Positions 8,705 to 16,727 of a stretch of DNA of 64,000 nucleotides are shown here, piece after piece; position 1 is the first letter of the stretch, and each line of letters starts with the position of its first letter. Source of the stretch: Zobellella iuensis (GTDB taxonomy: Bacteria; Pseudomonadota; Gammaproteobacteria; Enterobacterales; Aeromonadaceae); NCBI RefSeq assembly GCF_016746085.1, contig NZ_JAERTZ010000026.1, forward strand, positions 434,001-498,000, read 5' to 3'. The position numbers were made by a program, and so were the translations under genes. The notes beneath the pieces are model-generated. The model did no database searches and had not been told where the DNA came from. It worked only from the letters and a program-made list of their open reading frames with translations.

Positions 8705-9646
8705 ATGTCAGTCAAAACCATGAAAACTCAAGAAGTCATCGAGCTGCTGGAAAAAGTAGCAGGATTCGATCGGTCCGGTGGTCACGACAGAGTCAAGACC
8801 ATCATCCACCGTGTGGTGCACGATGTATTTCAGATCATCGAAGATCTGGACATTACTCCGGAAGAGTTCTGGAGTGCCGTGTACTACCTCAACGAGCTGG
8901 GTAAAAACGGCGAAGCCGCCCTGCTGGCCCCGGGTCTGGGCATGGACAAGTACCTGGACATCCGCATGGATGCCGAAGACGAGCAAGCCGGCCTGACCGG
9001 AGGTACCCCGCGCACCATCGAAGGTCCGCTGTACGTGGCCGGCGCGCCAATGAGCGAGGGCTTCGCCCGCCTGGACGACGGTACCGAGACCGGTGCCGAG
9101 ATCATGTTGCTCAAGGGGGTGGTCACCGACGAAAACAATCAGCCGCTGGCCAATGCCATCGTCGATGTATGGCACGCCAACACCAAGGGCGCCTACTCCT
9201 ACTTCGACGCCTCGCAAAGCGAATACAACCTGCGCCGTCGCATCAAGACCGACGCCGAGGGGCGCTACGTGGCACAGTCCATCATCCCGTCCGGCTACGG
9301 CTGCCCGCCCGAGGGCTCGACCCAGGCCCTGCTTACCCGGCTGGGTCGTCACGGTCAGCGCCCGGCACACATCCACTTTTTCATCTCGGCCCCCGGTTAC
9401 AAGCACCTGACCACCCAGATCAACCTGGCCGGCGATAAATACACCTATGACGATTTCGCCTTTGCCACGCGCGATGAGCTGGTGGTGGAAGCACGCCCGG
9501 TAGCCCATTCAGCGGCAGGCGAGCGCCATGGCGTGACCGGTCCGGTCACCGAGGTGGAATTCAACATCCGGCTGGTGTCTACCGACAGGCAGGATCGACA
9601 GACCATGCACGAACGTCAGCGCGTGCTGGCACAAGCCGACACCTGA
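8705..9646 (+). CDS. catA: Catechol 1,2-dioxygenase CatA
   Basis: 313 residues, intradiol dioxygenase that opens catechol to cis,cis-muconate. The four Fe(III) ligands can be read as Tyr164, Tyr198, His222 and His224 (AHIHFFIS). An N-terminal helical dimerisation domain precedes the catalytic beta-sandwich. The start at 8705 is chosen because AAGGAG lies nine bases upstream and the family N-terminus begins there, although the frame is open farther back. Its position behind phenol hydroxylase completes phenol to muconate in one block. Confidence 0.96.
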   Translation: MSVKTMKTQEVIELLEKVAGFDRSGGHDRVKTIIHRVVHDVFQIIEDLDITPEEFWSAVYYLNELGKNGEAALLAPGLGMDKYLDIRMDAEDEQAGLTGGTPRTIEGPLYVAGAPMSEGFARLDDGTETGAEIMLLKGVVTDENNQPLANAIVDVWHANTKGAYSYFDASQSEYNLRRRIKTDAEGRYVAQSIIPSGYGCPPEGSTQALLTRLGRHGQRPAHIHFFISAPGYKHLTTQINLAGDKYTYDDFAFATRDELVVEARPVAHSAAGERHGVTGPVTEVEFNIRLVSTDRQDRQTMHERQRVLAQADT

Positions 9647-9673
9647 TAGTCCACTTGAGCAGCGGGCAGGGAG

Positions 9674-9702
9674 TCGACCGGCCGAGAGGCCGGTCGATCA
9701 TT
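9674..9702 (+). terminator. Terminator-like hairpin behind catA
   Basis: A perfect 10-bp stem TCGACCGGCC (9674-9683) with GGCCGGTCGA (9688-9697) and a GAGA loop lies 27 bp after the catA stop. It is followed by only a weak TCATT tract. It is the likely end of the phenol-catechol transcript. Confidence 0.6.
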
Positions 9703-9990
9703 CCAGCCACCATCAACCGCCATGATGACCTCGATAAACAGAGGATGTGACTCATAGGCTCGCCAACCGGACCGACTCGACACACAGATCCTCGGCGCGG
9801 TAGCAGCCGGCCTTGCTATCCCCCCTTCTAACCCGCTACAAAAGATCTCAAACAGGTTCCAGGCGGAGGTCAAACAGCAGCGCCGATCGCACAACACCAA
9901 TCCGGCTGTTTACAGCAGCACCGCCCATGGTCTAAATAGAAGTCTCCTTGCGGATCCCCGGGCCGAGGGCCCGGATTACTGGGGCTTTTT
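9703..9990. other. Non-coding gap between catA and the CitE-like gene
   Basis: No convincing gene is seen. Near its right end CCGGGCC (9958-9964) pairs with GGCCCGG (9968-9974), followed 11 bases later by a run of five T that ends at the next start codon. This could be a weak terminator or a leader hairpin for the downstream gene; the evidence does not separate the two. Confidence 0.4.
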
Positions 9991-10827
9991 ATGGATATCA
10001 ACGCTCTGCAAACCCTGTTGTTCGTGCCGGCCAACCGGCCGGAACGCTATGAGAAGGCGCTGAATGCCGGCGCCGACGCCGTTATCGTCGATCTGGAAGA
10101 CGCGGTGCCGGCGGCGGAGAAGGACGGCGCCCGCGCCACCCTGGCCGGCTGGCTGGACGCTCGGCCTCCCGCCTCGGTGCTGGTGCGCATCAACGGCACC
10201 GGCAGCCCCTGGTTCACCCAGGACACCCTGCTCTGCCGCTCCCCGGCCATCGCCGCCATAGTGGTGCCCAAGGCCGAAGACCCGCACGCCCTGGCGGAGC
10301 TGGCCAACCTCACCGACAAGCCGCTGCTGCCCTTTATCGAGTCGGCCCTGGCCTTCGCCCGCCTCGATGACATCGCCGCCGCCACCGGGGTGAGGCGGCT
10401 GCTGTTCGGCAAGCTGGATCTGGCGGTGGATCTGGGCATGGACTACCCGCCGCCGGAAGGCGAGCCCCACGACGAGTCGGCCTTCCTGTTCGCCCGCAGC
10501 CAGTTGGTGATGGCGTCCCGCGCCCACGGCCTGGCGGCGCCGCTGGATGCCATCTACACCGCCATCCACGACCAGGAGGGGCTGATGAACTATGCCCGCC
10601 AGGCCATGCGGCTGGGGTTCGGCGGCGTACTGCTGATCCACCCCAAGCAGGTGGGGCCGGCGCAAGAGGCCATGGTGCCCACCCAGGCCCAGGTCGCCTG
10701 GGCCTGGCGCATACTGGACGCGGAACGGAGGGTGAACGGCGCCGTGGTGGCGGTGCGGGGCAATATGGTGGATGCCCCCGTCATGGCCCGGGCCAGGCGC
10801 ATCCTGCAGCAAGTGGCGGAAGAGTAG
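9991..10827 (+). CDS. CitE-like HpcH/HpaI-family lyase or CoA-ester lyase
   Basis: 278 residues of the CitE branch of the HpcH/HpaI TIM-barrel family. Visible motifs are LFVPANRPERYEKAL at the N-terminus, VIVDLEDAVP, VRING, VVPKAED, the FGKLDLAVDLG segment and IHPKQV. These enzymes act on CoA esters such as citramalyl-, malyl- or hydroxymethylglutaryl-CoA. No CitD or CitF partner is present, so it is not a complete citrate lyase. It stands alone, behind the catechol genes and converging on the GGDEF-EAL gene. The true substrate cannot be told from sequence. Confidence 0.82.
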   Translation: MDINALQTLLFVPANRPERYEKALNAGADAVIVDLEDAVPAAEKDGARATLAGWLDARPPASVLVRINGTGSPWFTQDTLLCRSPAIAAIVVPKAEDPHALAELANLTDKPLLPFIESALAFARLDDIAAATGVRRLLFGKLDLAVDLGMDYPPPEGEPHDESAFLFARSQLVMASRAHGLAAPLDAIYTAIHDQEGLMNYARQAMRLGFGGVLLIHPKQVGPAQEAMVPTQAQVAWAWRILDAERRVNGAVVAVRGNMVDAPVMARARRILQQVAEE

Positions 10828-10846
10828 GCGCCCGCCGGCGGCGCCC
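10827..10846. terminator. Hairpin between convergent lyase and GGDEF-EAL genes
   Basis: GGCGCC (10827-10832) can pair with GGCGCC (10840-10845) in the 33-bp space between two convergent genes. There is no T-tract, so this is only a possible shared terminator. Confidence 0.35.
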
Positions 10847-10860
10847 GCAACAACAACGGC

Positions 10861-13434
10861 TCAGCCCATCCGCGCCATCACGGACGCCAGCTCCGGCGTC
10901 GGCCGGCCGATATGGTAGCCCTGGGCATAGTCGATGCCGGTGGCCCGCACCAGCGCCAGCACCTCTTCGGTTTCCACGTATTCGGCCACCGTCTTCACCT
11001 CCAGCTGGCGCGCCAGCTGGGTGATGCTGCTGACGAAGGCCATGTCCCGGCTGTCGTTGGCCATGTTGGCGATAAACTCGCCCTCGATCTTGACGAAGTC
11101 GATGGGCAGGTGCTTCAGGTAGTGAAATGAGGAGAAACCCGAGCCAAAATCGTCGATCGCTAGCAAAAATCCGGCATCTTTCAGGGCCCGGATGAATTTC
11201 TCCAGCAGCACCATGCTCTTCACCGTGTCCCGCTCGGTGATTTCGAACACGATCCGCTCCGGGGTCATGGCATATTGAGTCACCAGGCCATTGACCCGGG
11301 CCAGGAAGTCGTTGACCAGCACCGCCCGGGGCGACAGGTTGATAAACAGCAGGCCCCGGTAACCGGTGTCGCGCACCTGGCCGAAGGCCTTTTCCATCAC
11401 TATGTAGTCGAGCAGGTGCACCTTGCCCATGGACTCGGCGATCTCGATGAACTCGCCGGCGTTCATCAGGCTGTCGTCCGCCAGACGGATCCGGCTGAGC
11501 ACCTCCACCGCCCCTGGCTGGCCGTCGGCCAAGGGCAGTATGGGCTGGAACACCGGCAACAGGGTACGCTGCTCTATGGCCTGGTTCACCAGCTGGGTTT
11601 TTTCGCTCATATCGCGGAAGATGTCCGCCACATCCTGCTCTTTCGGCAGGCTGACCCGGTTCTTGCCCTGGGCCTTGGCGCGGTACATCAGGTTGTCCAC
11701 GAACATGAACAGTTCCTTGGCGTTGTCCGCATGATCGGGGTAGATGCCCACCCCGATGGAGCAGGTGGTCTTGAGGGCACTGCCGTCGTGCTCCATCACG
11801 AAACCGTCCAGCGCCTTCAACACCCGTTCGCTCACCCGGTCGGCCTTGTCCAGGTCGGCTTCCGGCAGCACTATGACGAACTCGTCGCCGCCGTAACGGG
11901 CCAGCACGTCGCCGTTGCCGAGCTGCTGCTTGAGCAGCAGCGACAGCTCGGTCAGCAGCCGGTCGCCGCTGGCGTGGCCGTAGCCGTCGTTGACCGACTT
12001 GAAGTTGTCCAGATCCAGCAGCAGCATGGCCACCGGATAGCCGTGCCGGCGGCTGCGGTCCAGCTCGTAGTCGAGCAGCTCCCAGAACATGCGCTGGTTG
12101 TAGAGGTTGGTGAGCGGATCCCGGGTGGCGTAATACTCCAGATCCCGGGTGTATTTGTAGATGGCCTTGACCGAGCCCACCACGTTGAGCAGGGTGGAGA
12201 GGATGCTTTCCAGCACCAGCACCTTGGTCTTGTCCTTGACGATGTCCGCCTGTACCCCTATGCCGACGATACCGCCGATCTTGGGGGTTTCCACCAGCAG
12301 CGACTTGGTCTGCAGCTCGATGTCGTGGGCATCCAGTTCGATCACCACGCTGCCGCCACCCTGCACCATGTTGTGGTGCAGCTTGAACTCACTGTGGCTG
12401 AAGAAGGAGTCCTGGGCCCGGAGCCGGGCCAGTACCGCCCGTTCCATCATGTCGCGGGTGCGGGGGCTGGGCGGATGCAGCCAGAAGATCTCCAGGTCGA
12501 ACAGCTCGTCGTCCACCTTGAAGATGGAGAACATGGTGTAGATGTCCAGCACCCGGTTGATGTCGAGCATCAGCACGTTGACGTATTCCCGCCAGTCGCG
12601 CACCACTTCCGAGGTGATCACGAACTTTTCCAGCAGGCGGATTTCGAACTCCAGCAGATCCTTGTCCACTGCGATATTGCGCAGCTTGTCCGCCAGCTGC
12701 TCCACCTGGCCGAAGATGTTGTTCATCTCCTTGAAGCGGAACTGGCGGCGATCTTCGCCCATGCGCGACAGATCCGACAGGCTTTCCACCTGCTCTATGC
12801 TGCGGGACAGGTGCTGAACCGAATCGTTGATATGCAGGCTGACCCGGCGCACCGCCCAGAAGGCGAACAACAGCGGCAACGGTGACAGCAGCAGCAGGTA
12901 ATAGAGCAGGTTGCGATTGGCCAGCCCCAGCTGGGGCGAAAGATCCTGGCCGACCTCGATCACCCCCAGGGTATCCCCCAGCCGGGCGTTGGTATGGCAG
13001 GCCAGGCAGTTCTCGCTGGCATTGAGCGGATAGAGGTAGCGCAGGTGCTCGCCCCGGTCGAAGGCGGCGATGGTGCCGCTGTGCAGCGCCTGTTGCAGGG
13101 CCGCATCCGGCGTCGGTTGCTCGATATCGCCGAAACGTTCATTGACCAGTTCCCCCCGGTACAGGCCGATATGGAAGCTGCCGCCGGCGCTGCCCGCCTC
13201 CAGTTGCGCCAGGAAAGACTCCAGCTGGCCGCGGGTCCAGCCCTGGCTCATGATCATATACATGGAGTTGAAGGTATTCTCCGCCACCGAGGCCGCCACC
13301 TGCCGCGCGTTTTCCCGGATGCTGCTCTGATAGGCCTGATTGGCCACCAGCAGCAACAGCAGGAAGCCGATAACGGAAAACAGCAGGGTGCGATTCAACA
13401 GATAACGCTTGATCGTGGTCGGGCGTCCGGCCAT
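10861..13434 (-). CDS. Membrane GGDEF-EAL protein with periplasmic c-type haem motif
   Basis: 857 residues. Transmembrane helices at about 15-32 and 176-195 flank a periplasmic sensor with a CLACH haem c-binding motif (Cys143, Cys146, His147), like the Tll0287/DUF3365 group. A cytoplasmic helical region leads to GGDEF (intact GGDEF at 515-519, no RxxD inhibitory site seen) and EAL domains. The EAL signature reads EVL (644-646), with DDFGSG (761-766) intact. It may therefore make, degrade, or switch between making and degrading cyclic-di-GMP in response to redox state or a gas ligand. A strong FNR box lies in its promoter. AAGGAG precedes the start. Confidence 0.9.
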   Translation of the reverse strand: MAGRPTTIKRYLLNRTLLFSVIGFLLLLLVANQAYQSSIRENARQVAASVAENTFNSMYMIMSQGWTRGQLESFLAQLEAGSAGGSFHIGLYRGELVNERFGDIEQPTPDAALQQALHSGTIAAFDRGEHLRYLYPLNASENCLACHTNARLGDTLGVIEVGQDLSPQLGLANRNLLYYLLLLSPLPLLFAFWAVRRVSLHINDSVQHLSRSIEQVESLSDLSRMGEDRRQFRFKEMNNIFGQVEQLADKLRNIAVDKDLLEFEIRLLEKFVITSEVVRDWREYVNVLMLDINRVLDIYTMFSIFKVDDELFDLEIFWLHPPSPRTRDMMERAVLARLRAQDSFFSHSEFKLHHNMVQGGGSVVIELDAHDIELQTKSLLVETPKIGGIVGIGVQADIVKDKTKVLVLESILSTLLNVVGSVKAIYKYTRDLEYYATRDPLTNLYNQRMFWELLDYELDRSRRHGYPVAMLLLDLDNFKSVNDGYGHASGDRLLTELSLLLKQQLGNGDVLARYGGDEFVIVLPEADLDKADRVSERVLKALDGFVMEHDGSALKTTCSIGVGIYPDHADNAKELFMFVDNLMYRAKAQGKNRVSLPKEQDVADIFRDMSEKTQLVNQAIEQRTLLPVFQPILPLADGQPGAVEVLSRIRLADDSLMNAGEFIEIAESMGKVHLLDYIVMEKAFGQVRDTGYRGLLFINLSPRAVLVNDFLARVNGLVTQYAMTPERIVFEITERDTVKSMVLLEKFIRALKDAGFLLAIDDFGSGFSSFHYLKHLPIDFVKIEGEFIANMANDSRDMAFVSSITQLARQLEVKTVAEYVETEEVLALVRATGIDYAQGYHIGRPTPELASVMARMG

Positions 13435-13466
13435 GGCGGGGTACTCTCCTTGTCACCAAAGCGCAG

Positions 13467-13472
13467 ACTATA
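13467..13472 (-). promoter_or_regulatory. Predicted -10 element of the GGDEF-EAL promoter
   Basis: On the minus strand this reads TATAGT. It lies 49 bp from the centre of the FNR box, which puts that box near -61.5, the usual class I activator position. The matching -35 region (13490-13495, ATGCAT) is poor, as expected for an activator-dependent promoter. Confidence 0.55.
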
Positions 13473-13513
13473 CCCAAGGGGATAACAGTATGCATGGTGA
13501 ATGCGGCGTTTTA

Positions 13514-13527
13514 TTGATGTACATCAA
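13514..13527. promoter_or_regulatory. Perfect FNR/ANR (possibly CRP-family) box
   Basis: TTGATGTACATCAA is an exact match to the FNR consensus TTGAT-N4-ATCAA. It sits 80 bp upstream of the haem-containing GGDEF-EAL gene. The only other neighbour, at 13575, reads in the same direction and ends before it, so the GGDEF-EAL gene is the likely target. Confidence 0.8.
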
Positions 13528-13574
13528 CAATAAAAACAAGGCATTAACATCCGGAGCCACGGCGGTTGCCGCGC

Positions 13575-13868
13575 TCAGGATGTAAGGACAGAGCCGACCA
13601 GCAGCAGGCACAGTATCAGGCCTGCCAATACCACAGGGTAAATCAGATAACCATCGTTGCTGCGCCGGGCCTCCAGATACATCAGCCGGGTGATCACCAG
13701 CTGGTAAAGCACCAGCAACAGACTGATCGGCACAAAACTGCCAAGGCCAAGGGCCGGGAGTTGCAGGCCATAGCCCAGTAACAACCCCAGGTTCACCAGG
13801 ATCAGATAGAGGGTCACCTTGTGCAAGATACGCCCCAGCCCGGGATTATCGACTCTATTGGCTGCCAT
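13575..13868 (-). CDS. Small predicted membrane protein, function unknown
   Basis: 97 residues from the ATG at 13868. At least three hydrophobic segments are visible: LYLILVNLGLLLGYGL, VPISLLLVLYQLVITRLMYL and LIYPVVLAGLILCLLLVG. I do not recognise the family. The frame is open to an earlier ATG at 13922, but the extra 18 residues are hydrophilic and neither start has a clear ribosome site. It reads in the same direction as the GGDEF-EAL gene, 140 bp upstream, separated from it by the FNR box. Confidence 0.55.
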   Translation of the reverse strand: MAANRVDNPGLGRILHKVTLYLILVNLGLLLGYGLQLPALGLGSFVPISLLLVLYQLVITRLMYLEARRSNDGYLIYPVVLAGLILCLLLVGSVLTS

Positions 13869-13969
13869 CGCTTCGCCCGTTAACGCTCCGCCCGTCCTTA
13901 TTACTTCATTTATAACGACCACCGGGCCCGAAAATAAAGTTCTGGTATATAAATTGCCTTACCTCTGGC

Positions 13970-14893
13970 ATGAAAAATACGTGCCTGACCATCGTTATAT
14001 TGCTCGGATTACTGTCCACCACCCGGGTTGCGGCCCTGGCATTGCCGGACAGCGTCTACTCGCACCCGAAAGTACAACAAGAGCTGGATTACCTGCGCCG
14101 GCACCCGGCGCATCTGCAACGCAGCCGGGAGCGGGCGGAAACCTGGCTTCCCCATCTGCTTCCGCTGCTGCGCCAGCAGGCCTTGCCTTCCAGCCTCGCC
14201 TGGCTGCCGGCGGTGGAAAGCGCCTACCTGCCGGGGGCGGTGTCGCCGGTGGGCGCCGCCGGCCTGTGGCAACTGATGCCCGCCACGGCGCAACGTTTCG
14301 GCGTTCTGATAGACGAAGAGTTTGACGGCCGCTTTGCTCCCCTGGCCGCCAGCCGCGCGGCCATCGACTACCTGGCCTGGCTGCATCGCCACTTCGAGGG
14401 TGACTGGCTGCTGGCCCTGGCCGCCTATAACGCCGGCGAAGGACGGGTCAGGCGCGCCATGGAGCGCAGCGGAAGCCGGGATTTCTGGCAGTTGCCGCTA
14501 CCCGAGGAAACCCGGAAATATGTACCCCGCTTCCTGGCGGTGCAGCGGCTGATGCCGTCGCCCGGGATAGGCAGCGCCCCCGTGCTGCGGGAGCACCGGG
14601 TGGAGGGACCGATTTCCCTGCCGCAGCTGGCCGCCCGGCTGGGGGTGACCATAGCACAACTGAAAAGCTGGAATCTCGGCCTGAAGGGAGAGCGGTTGTC
14701 GCTTCGGCGGGAATATTCGATCCTGGTCAAGACCGCGGGGCAGGACGACGGCGACGGCTTTATCGGCATCCCGCCCCAGCCGCTGTTTATGGCCAGAGCG
14801 GCGGGGCTGGATCTCTCTTCCTCCGCCGGCCTGTTCGGCGAGGCGGACGCCCTGTTCGACTTCGCCCCGCCGCCGGGCTGGCCGGGGTACTGA
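13970..14893 (+). CDS. MltD-like lytic murein transglycosylase
   Basis: 307 residues with a signal peptide (hydrophobic core about 7-17, cleavage near Ala22-Ala24). The SLT domain shows the catalytic Glu83 in PAVESAY, then SPVGAAGLWQLMPATAQRFG and AYNAGEGRVRRAM. A degenerate LysM-like segment (about 205-250) follows. It cleaves peptidoglycan in the periplasm. It converges on the lateral MotB gene. The lateral FlgJ in this cluster has no muramidase domain, so this enzyme could help the rod cross the wall; that is inference. It is shorter than E. coli MltD and has no lipobox. Confidence 0.85.
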   Translation: MKNTCLTIVILLGLLSTTRVAALALPDSVYSHPKVQQELDYLRRHPAHLQRSRERAETWLPHLLPLLRQQALPSSLAWLPAVESAYLPGAVSPVGAAGLWQLMPATAQRFGVLIDEEFDGRFAPLAASRAAIDYLAWLHRHFEGDWLLALAAYNAGEGRVRRAMERSGSRDFWQLPLPEETRKYVPRFLAVQRLMPSPGIGSAPVLREHRVEGPISLPQLAARLGVTIAQLKSWNLGLKGERLSLRREYSILVKTAGQDDGDGFIGIPPQPLFMARAAGLDLSSSAGLFGEADALFDFAPPPGWPGY

Positions 14894-14897
14894 GGCC

Positions 14898-14920
14898 GAC
14901 TGAAGTCGACCCTACCAGTG
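14898..14920. repeat. Short palindrome related to the 34.6-kb repeat family
   Basis: Between the convergent transglycosylase and lafU genes lies GACTGAAGTCGACCCTACC. It closely resembles the second palindrome (GGTCCACTGAAGTGGACC followed by CTAC) of the array at 34.6-35.1 kb. It may work as a shared terminator or be a lone copy of that repeat. Confidence 0.5.
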
Positions 14921-14925
14921 CCGTG

Positions 14926-15867
14926 CTACTGAGCGGCCACTTCCGGCGGCGCCGGCCGTTCGCTCAGCCGGGCACTCTGCTCGGCCTTGTTGAACACGCC
15001 GTTCGGCAGGCCGGCGTCGAACAGCTGCTCCAGCAACTGCTCCGCCGGCCGGCTCAGCAGCAGCAGTTCGACCCGGCGGTTGGCGCCCGAGGTCGGCTGC
15101 TGCTTGTCGAGCAGCGCCTGATCCGACATGGCCACCACCTGCAGTACCCGACCGGCCGGCATGCCGGACAGCTCCAGCAGCTGACGCACGTTCTGGGCGC
15201 GCGCTCCGGACAGGTCCCAGTTGGAGTAGTGCTGGCTCACGTAGCGCACCGAATCGGTATGGCCGGAGATAATCAGCCGGTTTTCCACCTTGTCGAATAT
15301 CGGCGCCAGCTCTTTCAACAACCCCTCAAAATCCGCCGACAACCGGGCGCTGCCCCGGCTGAACATGGGCTTCTGGCTGTGGTCATGGATTTGCACCCGC
15401 AGCCCCTCCGGCACTATGTCCAGCAGCAGGTTGCCTTCCATGCCGCGGCGTTCGGCCAGTTGGCCGATCAGCATGGCCAGCAGCTGGCGATCCTGCTCGG
15501 ACTCAAAGCGTCCCCTCGATAAGGCCGTGATCGCCAGCTCCTCGCCGGCCAGGGCCACGGTGTCGTGCCGCGGGGTTTCCTGCCCCGGGAGCTGATCGAT
15601 GGGCATCCCCTGCAAGTCCACCGGGAAAGGGGTGCCCCCCAGCAGGTAGGGGCTGGGAGACCCTTCGAACACCGAGTAATCGCGCAGGCTGGTCGACACC
15701 AGTTCCCGCTCCTGCTCGCTCGACACCGCCAGTATCCACAGCACCATGAACAGCGCCATCATGGCCAGGGCGAAGTCGGCAAAGGCGACTTTCCAGGCGC
15801 CCCCATGGTGACTGTCGTGCTTGCCGCGTGACTTGCGCTTGACGATAACGGTGCCGTGATCGCGCAT
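14926..15867 (-). CDS. lafU: Lateral flagellar stator protein LafU (MotB)
   Basis: 313 residues. A single transmembrane helix (about 26-47, GAWKVAFADFALAMMALF) carries the proton-channel aspartate Asp31. The C-terminal OmpA-like domain (SGHTDSVRY, NWDLSGARAQNVRQLL) anchors the stator to peptidoglycan. Its start overlaps the lafT stop by one base. It is the last gene of the lafS-T-U group, as in Vibrio and Aeromonas lateral systems. Confidence 0.93.
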   Translation of the reverse strand: MRDHGTVIVKRKSRGKHDSHHGGAWKVAFADFALAMMALFMVLWILAVSSEQERELVSTSLRDYSVFEGSPSPYLLGGTPFPVDLQGMPIDQLPGQETPRHDTVALAGEELAITALSRGRFESEQDRQLLAMLIGQLAERRGMEGNLLLDIVPEGLRVQIHDHSQKPMFSRGSARLSADFEGLLKELAPIFDKVENRLIISGHTDSVRYVSQHYSNWDLSGARAQNVRQLLELSGMPAGRVLQVVAMSDQALLDKQQPTSGANRRVELLLLSRPAEQLLEQLFDAGLPNGVFNKAEQSARLSERPAPPEVAAQ

Positions 15868-16727
15868 CAGGAGGCTTCCCTTTCCGCGACCCAGGACTCC
15901 ATCTCGATAAAGCTGGGCTTGATGTCCTGCTCAATCAGCTTGCGTCCTGCATCCACCGCCAGCAGCGGCGACTTGCCGCCAACATGGGATACCAGCACGG
16001 CGCGCACGCACTCCAGGGCGGTGATGCGCCGCCCCACCCACTGCTCCATGGCATTGCTCATGGGGCTCAGCAGGCAATAGCAGGCAAAGATCCCGAGGAA
16101 GGTGCCGACCAGGGCCGCCGCCACATGCAAACCGATATAGGTCAGGGGCCCGTCCAGGTGCTGCATGGTGATGATGATGCCCATCACCGCCGCCAGTATG
16201 CCGAAACCGGGCATGGCATCGGCCGTCTTGGCCAGGGCCTGGGACGGCTTGAGCATGCTCTCCTCCAAGGCCTCTATTTCCTGCTCCAGCAGGCCTTCCA
16301 GCTCATGGGCGTTGAGCTTGCCCATGCCCAGCATGCGCAGGTTGTCGATAATAAAACCGAGCAAGACCGGATTACCGGCCACCAGGGGATGACGGCCGAA
16401 CAGGGGGCTGTCCTTGGGCGACTCCACATGGCCGTCCAGCGCCTTCAGCCCCTTGGCCCGGGTTTCCTCCAGCAGTTGGTGCAGCAGCGGCAACAGCTGG
16501 CGGTAAAGCTCCGCATCCTCCTTGTTGCCCTTCGACACCGCCTTGAGCTGCAGCCATATGCCCTTCAGCACCGCCATGGAGTTGCCCATGATCAGCGCCC
16601 CCAAACCGGCGCCGACGATGATCACGATTTCCGCCGGCTGCCACAGGGCCATCAACTGGCCGTTGGCCATGACAAAACCGCCAAAGACACAGATGAAAAC
16701 GACCAGGATCCCTACCAGCTTCTGCAT
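15867..16727 (-). CDS. lafT: Lateral flagellar stator protein LafT (MotA)
   Basis: 286 residues, the usual MotA length. Four hydrophobic segments are present (about 4-22, 30-47, 170-190, 202-222), with a cytoplasmic loop between the second and third that contacts FliG. It forms the ion-conducting stator with LafU. Its start overlaps the lafS stop by one base (TAATG), which implies translational coupling. Confidence 0.93.
   Translation of the reverse strand: MQKLVGILVVFICVFGGFVMANGQLMALWQPAEIVIIVGAGLGALIMGNSMAVLKGIWLQLKAVSKGNKEDAELYRQLLPLLHQLLEETRAKGLKALDGHVESPKDSPLFGRHPLVAGNPVLLGFIIDNLRMLGMGKLNAHELEGLLEQEIEALEESMLKPSQALAKTADAMPGFGILAAVMGIIITMQHLDGPLTYIGLHVAAALVGTFLGIFACYCLLSPMSNAMEQWVGRRITALECVRAVLVSHVGGKSPLLAVDAGRKLIEQDIKPSFIEMESWVAEREAS

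Noticed and set aside
9953-9990. Strong terminator before the CitE-like gene
   Set aside because: The T-run is 11 bases from the stem and ends at the start codon, so it is not a convincing intrinsic terminator.
10861-13434. Degenerate EAL domain because the motif reads EVL
   Set aside because: EVL occurs in active phosphodiesterases and DDFGSG is intact, so loss of activity cannot be claimed.
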